From an uncultured Planctomycetaceae bacterium (GTDB taxonomy: Bacteria > Planctomycetota > Planctomycetia > Planctomycetales > Planctomycetaceae): a stretch of 11,839 nt of DNA. The notes under the pieces were generated by a model. That model was not told the origin of the DNA and made no database searches. It saw nothing but the letters and a program-made list of their open reading frames with translations. The stretch is taken from the NCBI GenBank assembly GCA_903823545.1, contig CAIJTL010000412.1:1-11839 (forward strand), written 5' to 3'. The translations under genes and the position numbers were made by a program. Shown here one piece after another: positions 6,491 through 11,839 of the stretch (the stretch's first letter is position 1; every line of letters starts with the position of its first letter).

Positions 6491-8710
6491 TCAATGATTG
6501 AATAAAAACTCGTTGGTCGCCAACAGCGACCATAACAGTGAGCGGCAGGCTTCTGGTCGGTCGGGTTCCGAGGTCAGGAAATCAACAGCGGCTTTCAGTT
6601 CTTCGGGGCGAGCTTGTCGGGCCAGGACTCGGAGGAACAAGGCGTTGGCGAGTTCGGTGTGTGACTTGTCGCTCGCAGCGAGTTGTTGAGCGTAGCCGGT
6701 CTTCTCGGTCAGCTTCCGTTGAATCTCGGCGGAGTTCACCAGCTCCAACGCTTGAGTCAGTGCTGGCGAATCGACTCGTTCGCATTCGCACGCGGACATC
6801 CGAGCGGGGCGACCGAAGACATCCAGGAAATGTGCGGCGACGTTTTCGTCGGGCAGGTCGATTGCTCGTGTGCCAGCAGCGACGCCGGGAAAATTGGTCG
6901 GCACTTCGAGCACTTGGCTGATCCCGTCGAGCAACACTTCGGCGGTCACTCGACGCGGATAGAACCGGGCGAACGTTTGCGTGTCGCCTGAGTTGCCGGG
7001 ATGCGGAGCTGATTCCAAACCGTAGGCGTAGCTGCTGGTGATGACTCGAATGAGATGCTTCACGTCGAAGCCACTGGCGATGAAGTCTTGAGCCAGCGCG
7101 TCGAGCAGTTCGGGATTACTCGGCGGATTCGTGCTGCGAGCGTCGTCGATCGGGTGAACGATGCCGCGTCCGAGGAAGTGAGCCCACATGCGATTGGCCA
7201 TCGTGCGAGCGAAGAACGGATTGTCGGCACTCGTCATCCAGCGCGCGAGACTGTTGCGAGGATCGTCATGCAGTCCGAGCGAGAACTCAGTCCCTCCAAG
7301 CGGTCGCGGCTTGAGAAGCTCGCCGGTGCGTGGGTGCAACACGTCGCCGCGATCCTTCAGAAAGATGATCTCATCGGTCGGAACTTCGGCATCCGCGAAA
7401 CCTCCCTTGCGACCAACTCGCGAGAAGACCGCCGCCAAGCCGAAGTAGTCCGACTGGCTCCAGCGTTCCGTCGGATGATGATGGCACTGAGCACACTGCA
7501 CACGGACGCCAAGAAACGCTTGCGAGACGGACTCAACATACTCAGGCGACTTCCGCACGGCGCGATACCAAATCGCGGGCGGGTTCTCGTTCTGGCTGCC
7601 GCTGGCCGTAATGATCTCGGACACAAATCGGTCATACGGCTTGTTCGCCGCGAGCGAATCACGAATCCACGCAGCGAAGAGCGTTGTCCCCGCCCGTTGC
7701 TTGCTCGTTGAATATCCGGCCCCGCGATTCTGCAGAATGTCGGCCCACTTCAGCGTGAAGTAACTCGCATACTCCGGTCGTTCCAACAGGCGGTCGATCA
7801 GCCGCGCTCGTTTGTCGCTGCGCGTGTCCGCGAGAAACTCTGTGACTTCTTCGTTCGTCGGCAGCGTGCCGCAGATGTCAATCGTTGCTCGACGCAGGAA
7901 CGTCGCATCATCGGCCGGCGAAGAGGGAACGACTCCCATTCGTCGCCATTGAGCGAGCAAATGGCGGTCGAACGACGATGCTCCCAGCTTCGGTTCCAAT
8001 TGATCGAGTTGTTTCTGTGCGGCGGCCATTTTGGTCGGATCGCTCGCGAATGGAACGGCGGCATGAAACGTCGCGATCTGTTCGCCGAATCGAGCCATCA
8101 CTGATACGAGCCCATGTTGCGAAGTCGTCGTAACCAACCCATCCGCCTCGACGTTCGCGATGTTCGGTTCGTTCGATTGATAGACCGCCTGACGAGTCAC
8201 CTCTCGCGATTTGCCGTCGGAAAAGAACGCCGTCACTCGCAGTTGTTGCGTCGCATTGGGTTTCAGAACTTGCTGATTCGGCGAAAGCTCGATGCGAATC
8301 AAACGAGGATCATTGGCCCGCGGCGCGGTCGCTCCCTGAGCGATCCATTCGCGGAGAATCTGGTAGTCGTCACTCGATTCATCCAACCGCCGTCCGCCGC
8401 CATGTGGGACTCTTGAAGTCGCCTTGAGCAACAGCAAGCTGTGGTCGGGTGCCGCATAATTCAACCGCCGCCCTTTGCTGTCGGTGACGAGTGCGTCGTA
8501 ATCCACTTCCGGCTCAAACCCGAACAACGAGAGCTTGAACCCATTCTGCCCCGTCGCCTTCCCGTGACATCCACCACTATCACAACCGAGCTTGGTCAGG
8601 ATTGGGACAACATCGGTGCCGAAGTGAACTTCGGCGGCAAGTGTTTGATTCAACGGGATCGCGCTGACTAACAGCAGTAGAAAACAAGCGATGTCTTTGA
8701 GGTTGGTCAT
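6491..8710 (-). CDS. Secreted cytochrome-like protein (PSCyt1-type, Ig-like, DUF1549, DUF1553)
   Basis: From the ATG at 8710 the product has 739 residues. Residues 1-26 (MTNLKDIACFLLLLVSAIPL, then NQTLAA) form a Sec signal peptide. Next is a cytochrome-like segment with C43-x4-C48-H49 (GCDSGGCHG), a haem-binding pattern usual for this subgroup. Residues about 139-219 look like a bacterial Ig-like (Big_2) domain (TAFFSDGKSREVTRQAVYQS). DUF1549 runs from about 246 and carries a second motif, C406-A-Q-C409-H410 (VQCAQCHHHPTERW). DUF1553 covers about 484-735 (FARTMANRMWAHFLGRGIVH). This architecture is typical of planctomycetes; the proteins are thought to be periplasmic redox proteins, with the reaction unknown. 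The frame stays open to an ATG at 8863, but that extension runs through an inverted repeat and lacks any signal-peptide sense, so it is rejected; an ATG at 8734 remains an alternative. The usual partner genes, PPC and DUF1501, lie nearby. Confidence 0.92.
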   Translation of the reverse strand: MTNLKDIACFLLLLVSAIPLNQTLAAEVHFGTDVVPILTKLGCDSGGCHGKATGQNGFKLSLFGFEPEVDYDALVTDSKGRRLNYAAPDHSLLLLKATSRVPHGGGRRLDESSDDYQILREWIAQGATAPRANDPRLIRIELSPNQQVLKPNATQQLRVTAFFSDGKSREVTRQAVYQSNEPNIANVEADGLVTTTSQHGLVSVMARFGEQIATFHAAVPFASDPTKMAAAQKQLDQLEPKLGASSFDRHLLAQWRRMGVVPSSPADDATFLRRATIDICGTLPTNEEVTEFLADTRSDKRARLIDRLLERPEYASYFTLKWADILQNRGAGYSTSKQRAGTTLFAAWIRDSLAANKPYDRFVSEIITASGSQNENPPAIWYRAVRKSPEYVESVSQAFLGVRVQCAQCHHHPTERWSQSDYFGLAAVFSRVGRKGGFADAEVPTDEIIFLKDRGDVLHPRTGELLKPRPLGGTEFSLGLHDDPRNSLARWMTSADNPFFARTMANRMWAHFLGRGIVHPIDDARSTNPPSNPELLDALAQDFIASGFDVKHLIRVITSSYAYGLESAPHPGNSGDTQTFARFYPRRVTAEVLLDGISQVLEVPTNFPGVAAGTRAIDLPDENVAAHFLDVFGRPARMSACECERVDSPALTQALELVNSAEIQRKLTEKTGYAQQLAASDKSHTELANALFLRVLARQARPEELKAAVDFLTSEPDRPEACRSLLWSLLATNEFLFNH

Positions 8711-8738
8711 CCGATATGTCTCGCCAAGTCGCATAAAT

Positions 8739-8905
8739 CCTGGAGTGCTGCGGCTCGACGCAGCCCTTGGATCAATTGCAATAACGATTCTCAAGGTTTC
8801 AAAAACGTCGCTACGAAGATCGACTGTCCCGATAGTCGTTTTCTCGATGATCGACGTCCTCATTCCAAATGATCACAGGGCTGCGTCGAACCGCAGCACT
8901 CCAGG
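8739..8905. repeat. Inverted pair of palindromic repeats (REP/BIME- or MITE-like)
   Basis: Two 29-bp arms at 8739-8767 and 8877-8905 are reverse complements at 28 of 29 positions; with three mismatches in all, the match extends to 36 bp (8739-8774 and 8870-8905). Each arm also has its own hairpin: GCTGCG, a 6-nt loop, then CGCAGC. The 95-bp centre shows no coding sense. The element fills most of the 203-bp gap between the PPC gene and the DUF1549/DUF1553 gene. In the transcript it could fold into one long stem or two small hairpins, either of which could affect termination, mRNA stability or processing between the two genes. No target-site duplication is evident (left flank TAAAT, right flank TTACG). 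It may be a REP-type doublet moved by a distant RAYT-like transposase, or a non-autonomous terminal-inverted-repeat element; the sequence alone does not decide. Confidence 0.85.
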
Positions 8906-8913
8906 TTACGTGG

Positions 8914-11451
8914 CTACTCAATAATCTCCAACGGAAATAATCCGCTGCCGAAATACTTTGGCTCGTCTTCGACGACACCGACGGTAAAGAGCCTCAAGAA
9001 ATTCTGTCGGCCCAACGGTGCATCATCGTTGATGACAATTTGAAGCGTTCCTTTGTCGGTCTGACCAGTGAAGGTTTCGCCTCGACCGCGTAGACCAACG
9101 ATATCCGTCACCCGCCCGGGAGCAGCCAGTTCGGTGTGCATCTTGCCGATGAAGCCGTTGATCCGCTTGGCGGAATAGCTCACTTTGATCGTCTCGCCCC
9201 GCTTCGCGCGAGTCACGGCAAACGGATCGACTTCAACCAGAAACGCCGCCGGTTGCACATCAATGGTGATGGGGTTGCTGATGACCGTCACTGTTTCAGT
9301 TTTCTTATCAGTGGTCGCGATCGTGGTTTCCGCACGAACGGCGAACGAGTAGCGACCGACCGGCAATGTCTGAGGTAAATAGAAACTGAGATATCCCTTT
9401 TTCTCCCCAGCCGCGATAACCGCCGTTTGATTTGGAATTGCTTCAAGCAACCCAACGCCGATCAGTTTGACGGCCGCTTGATGACCCGTGTCGCGACGTT
9501 CGATGTGAATGGCGACATCGACCACACCGCCCGGTGAATGCTTCGCGGCGAGCTTGCCGTAAAGATGGTGCTCGATCACTTCGTGAGCATCCGCCGTAAT
9601 TCGCAGCGGTGATTCGCCCACCACTGCAAACGGAATCTGCGACGTGATCCGCCCCCAGCCGTTCGGCGTTCCCGGACGAACGATCGTGCCGCCACGCACC
9701 ATGCGACTAACGTAGCTTGGCACTCCAGAGCCGAGAGGCTCGACTCTCCGAGTCGAGCTACCGACAAGTTTCATCTCGCCAAATTGAGCCTCTCCATTTT
9801 GGTCAGCCGAAACAACGACGACCGCTCGATCGACTCCCGGACCAAGCCACACATCGGGACATTCCAAACCAGCGGGCAAATCCTTCGCTGAAACACGGAT
9901 TGCTCCATCGAAACCGCGTCGCCGAAACGCCAGCAAATCAAACGCTTCTCGGCCACCACGTCGCACATTCAACGCGGCCAAATCATCGCGATGCGGAACT
10001 GCGACCAGATGAAAGTCAGGCTCTTCGCGCCGCAAACTCAGTCGGTAAATCCGACGCGGATCAGGTTGCGAGCCGCCAATCAGATTTTGGATGACTACCA
10101 AATAGCGACCATCCAGCGGACAGACCCAGCGTCCCGATGGATCGAGGTGATTCGTTGGAAATGTGCCACCAATGTTTTGGACTTCATCTCCAAATTGAGC
10201 CAACTCGTTCTGCCCCGCTGAATCCAACACGCTGATCTGCAAATCAACCGGCGATTGAATGCGTTGTCCAAATCCTTCGACGAAGAAGACTTCGCCCCGT
10301 CGCGCATCAATCGCAAACCAGTCTCGTTCGTCTCGCTCAACAAGCTGTCCGCTCACTTCGCACGGTATTGCCAACTTTTGTGCCGATGACGGCGAGTGGT
10401 TGTCAGCACCATCCAACACGACAGGCACATCGGCCACACCGATCACAACCGGCGCGTGACTGCCTGGGAACTGATATGGAAACGATGCCGCTTCAATTAC
10501 TGCTTGAGCTGGCTGCAAGCGAGTTCGCAACGGCCATGCTGGTTCCGTGAGCAACGTCGGGATGTCAATGTCGAGACGATCGAAGACATCGAGTAACTGG
10601 GAGGGCGAGGCTCCCGCCGAGCCGGGCGTATCTACGACTCGCGGCTCGGTGGGAGCCTCGCCCTTCCGCAGGTTCCAACCAAGTAGAGTGACGCGCGATG
10701 CTTTGCCACGTTCAATCAGACTCGGAACCGTAAACGCGACACGCGGGCCTGAATCGATATCAAGCCGGTAGTAATGCTCGGCGTTGCCCGACGATGTGAG
10801 GTCTTGAATCTTCACAACATACGAGCCGTCGGTCGGCACGCGGAAGTCGATCAACGGGTCGATCCCGAAGTAACCTCGATTGACCGCCAGCCGCTTTCCA
10901 GCAGCATCGAAGAGTTCAATCACCGCACGCAACCGCGAATCAATCCGCTCTGCTGAGCACTCGATGACCACTCGCTGGCCCTGCTTGGAATCGAAGCGAA
11001 AATGATCGACATCACCTGCTTTGTCGATTCGTCCGTTGATCACAACGTTCAGCGGTACTGACATCGGCGCTGCTGTTGTCTCTTTAGGCTCGACCTCTGA
11101 TTGTTCGAGGCGATTGCTGATCACAAACGTCCGAGGCGAACTCACCCCGTTATCACCAACCGCCCACAAGTCACACATTCCAATGGGAGCGTCTGCCGGG
11201 ACACTCAACCGAAACCGATTTTGATCGAGCCGCTCACAACGAATGCCTGAAACGTTGCAATGGAGCGTTCGAATTCCTTGCAGATTGCCGCCACCCACCG
11301 TCACTTCGACCGTCTGGCCAACCTGAGCACCCATCGGGAAAACCGTGCTGAGTACCGGAGGTGCTTGTCCAAAGACCGTGTGGTCGGCAAACATCGCCAA
11401 CCAAACGGCGACAATTACGAGCAGATCACGGCATCGGCTGCGGACAATCAT
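8914..11451 (-). CDS. Large secreted PPC-domain / Ig-like protein with in-frame palindromic insertion
   Basis: The ATG at 11451 gives 845 residues. GGGAG at 11462-11458 lies 6 nt upstream, favouring this start over two TTG codons just before it. Residues 1-28 form a signal peptide (LLVIVAVWLAMF core). An IPT/TIG-like segment follows (VLSTVFPMGAQVGQTVEVTV, about 33-110), then a PPC-type domain at about 125-232 (DVDHFRFDSKQGQRVVIECS) and another at about 350-475 (RDWFAIDARRGEVFFVEGFG), then several beta-rich segments to the end. No catalytic motif is seen; the domains suggest an exported, surface or periplasmic binding or structural protein. In planctomycetes such proteins are commonly encoded beside DUF1549/DUF1553 and DUF1501 genes, as here. 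Residues 262-285 are encoded by a 69-bp palindrome, and residues near 565-571 by a second palindrome, both without breaking the frame. It is the first gene after the upstream terminator, 203 bp before the cytochrome-like gene. Confidence 0.92.
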   Translation of the reverse strand: MIVRSRCRDLLVIVAVWLAMFADHTVFGQAPPVLSTVFPMGAQVGQTVEVTVGGGNLQGIRTLHCNVSGIRCERLDQNRFRLSVPADAPIGMCDLWAVGDNGVSSPRTFVISNRLEQSEVEPKETTAAPMSVPLNVVINGRIDKAGDVDHFRFDSKQGQRVVIECSAERIDSRLRAVIELFDAAGKRLAVNRGYFGIDPLIDFRVPTDGSYVVKIQDLTSSGNAEHYYRLDIDSGPRVAFTVPSLIERGKASRVTLLGWNLRKGEAPTEPRVVDTPGSAGASPSQLLDVFDRLDIDIPTLLTEPAWPLRTRLQPAQAVIEAASFPYQFPGSHAPVVIGVADVPVVLDGADNHSPSSAQKLAIPCEVSGQLVERDERDWFAIDARRGEVFFVEGFGQRIQSPVDLQISVLDSAGQNELAQFGDEVQNIGGTFPTNHLDPSGRWVCPLDGRYLVVIQNLIGGSQPDPRRIYRLSLRREEPDFHLVAVPHRDDLAALNVRRGGREAFDLLAFRRRGFDGAIRVSAKDLPAGLECPDVWLGPGVDRAVVVVSADQNGEAQFGEMKLVGSSTRRVEPLGSGVPSYVSRMVRGGTIVRPGTPNGWGRITSQIPFAVVGESPLRITADAHEVIEHHLYGKLAAKHSPGGVVDVAIHIERRDTGHQAAVKLIGVGLLEAIPNQTAVIAAGEKKGYLSFYLPQTLPVGRYSFAVRAETTIATTDKKTETVTVISNPITIDVQPAAFLVEVDPFAVTRAKRGETIKVSYSAKRINGFIGKMHTELAAPGRVTDIVGLRGRGETFTGQTDKGTLQIVINDDAPLGRQNFLRLFTVGVVEDEPKYFGSGLFPLEIIE
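9738..9758. repeat. 21-bp perfect palindrome inside the PPC gene
   Basis: GCTCGACTC, a 3-nt loop TCC, then GAGTCGAGC form a perfect 9-bp stem. It overlaps a second, imperfect palindrome at about 9727-9747 (AGAGCCGAG paired with CTCGACTCT, one mismatch). In the coding frame it gives SSTRRVEPL, starting at residue 565, within a stretch (GSSTRRVEPLGSGVP) that reads like an inserted linker between KLV and YVSRM. A repeat of this kind could have been inserted in frame, but only one copy is visible here. Confidence 0.6.
10599..10667. repeat. 69-bp palindromic element inserted in frame in the PPC gene
   Basis: Arms at 10599-10624 and 10642-10667 are reverse complements at 24 of 26 positions, with a 17-nt loop. 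Each arm also holds a small hairpin of its own (GGGAG, 7-nt loop, CTCCC). The length is 69 bp, exactly 23 codons, so the host frame is kept; on the minus strand it encodes KGEAPTEPRVVDTPGSAGAS and flanking residues, about 262-285. The peptide is low in hydrophobics and falls just after a beta-rich segment (VTLLGWNLR), a likely surface loop. Similar GEAPxEP...GSAGASPS peptides recur in planctomycete proteins as far as I recall, which fits a mobile or spreading palindromic repeat. Confidence 0.85.
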
Positions 11452-11770
11452 CAACAACTCCCAACGAGCATGGCGTTGAATACGCTCATCAGGCCGAGCC
11501 GCCTGACTGAACTATTCAACCGCCGCTTGGGAATATATCGGTCTTTGTTGATGCACCGATAGTTCTGAGTCGCAATCCCGCAAATAGTCTGTCGACTCGT
11601 CAGCGGGTTATGCGAATTGCTCCGGCGGCGATGCGACTTGAACTCCGCTCTATTCGCTAATGAGTCAACGAGTGGATAAACGAAAAACTAATTTCGGTAA
11701 GCACCCCTGAACTCGATTGACCACGAAGCCTTTGATGGTCTAAGAACATGCCAAGTCCCCAAATAGGATC
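11452..11770. other. Gene-free leader of the PPC gene
   Basis: No gene is supported in these 319 bp. The region should hold the promoter of the leftward gene run, since it lies between a terminator and the first start codon, but no convincing -35/-10 pair was found. On the minus strand a TATATT hexamer at 11537-11532 is a possible -10 without a good -35. It touches a 7-bp stem (TATCGGT at 11536-11542 and ACCGATA at 11555-11561, 12-nt loop). A smaller stem, CAGGC/GCCTG, lies at 11490-11505. Either could be an operator or a leader hairpin; neither is proven. Confidence 0.5.
11458..11462 (-). promoter_or_regulatory. Ribosome-binding site that fixes the PPC-protein start
   Basis: GGGAG on the minus strand is 6 nt upstream of the ATG at 11451. 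The open frame could also begin at TTG codons at 11457 or 11454, but those would lie only 0-3 nt from this site, too near for normal initiation. Confidence 0.7.
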
Positions 11771-11802
11771 AAAAAAAATCGCCCAAGGTTTAAGCTTGGG
11801 CG
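11771..11802 (-). terminator. Intrinsic terminator of a gene to the right of the window
   Basis: On the minus strand an 8-bp GC-rich stem (CGCCCAAG, 7-nt loop, CTTGGGCG; 11802-11780) is followed by A and eight T residues (11778-11771). This is a standard rho-independent terminator for leftward transcription. No coding end is visible in the 37 bp to its right, so the gene it serves lies outside the window. A second small hairpin (TCCATT, TTGG, AATGGA; 11806-11821) precedes it. Confidence 0.75.
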
Positions 11803-11839
11803 CAGTCCATTTTGGAATGGATTTCCAACGTGTAGCGAA

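Noticed and set aside
7055..7711. Open frame of 218 codons on the plus strand
   Set aside because: It is antisense to the DUF1549/DUF1553 gene, and its product is Arg-rich without domain features.
8711..8863. N-terminal extension of the DUF1549/DUF1553 protein to an ATG at 8863
   Set aside because: The extension runs through an inverted repeat arm and would bury a clear signal peptide starting at 8710.
8739..8905. Complete insertion sequence
   Set aside because: The 95 bp between the arms cannot encode a transposase, and no target-site duplication was seen, so only a repeat or non-autonomous element is claimed.

Overview
All eight genes found here lie on the minus strand, so the window reads right to left. 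The content points to a planctomycete (Planctomycetota): two secreted DUF1501 proteins, a cytochrome-like PSCyt/DUF1549/DUF1553 protein, a large PPC-domain exported protein and a DUF4058 protein form a set that, by established knowledge, is highly expanded in that phylum. Base composition looks to be in the high fifties % G+C by eye, except for one small gene of about 46%. No rRNA, tRNA, CRISPR array or transposase gene was seen.

Layout in transcription order: an intrinsic terminator (11771-11802) closes an upstream unit that lies off the right edge, followed by a gene-free leader (11452-11770). Then come a secreted PPC/Ig-like protein (11451-8914); a 203-bp gap holding an inverted pair of palindromic repeats; a secreted c-type-cytochrome-like DUF1549/DUF1553 protein (8710-6491); a DUF4058 protein (6431-5646); a small unrecognised, AT-richer gene (5528-5106) that overlaps the next gene by 7 bp; a first DUF1501 protein (5112-3775); a second, diverged DUF1501 protein (3697-2345); an AbgT-family membrane transporter (2309-762); and a secreted HELAH metallopeptidase-like protein cut by the left edge (722-1). 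Apart from the 203-bp gap, intergenic distances are 35-117 bp or overlapping, and no convincing terminator was seen between genes, so one or a few polycistronic transcripts are plausible.

How the genes may work together (inference): the PPC protein, the haem-motif DUF1549/DUF1553 protein and the two twin-arginine-signal DUF1501 proteins form the familiar planctomycete exported cassette of unknown function. DUF1501 belongs to the alkaline-phosphatase/sulfatase-like fold group, and the DUF1549 partner looks like a redox protein. The AbgT transporter and the metallopeptidase follow downstream, and DUF4058 plus the small gene look like later insertions into the cassette.

The most unusual signal is repeat biology. 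A 69-bp palindrome sits in frame inside the PPC gene and adds about 23 residues, a shorter perfect palindrome lies further along the same gene, and a third, unrelated inverted pair lies just downstream. Three palindromic repeat types within about 2 kb, at least one of them apparently tolerated as coding sequence, recall the in-frame palindromic elements of Rickettsia and the REP/BIME elements of enterobacteria.
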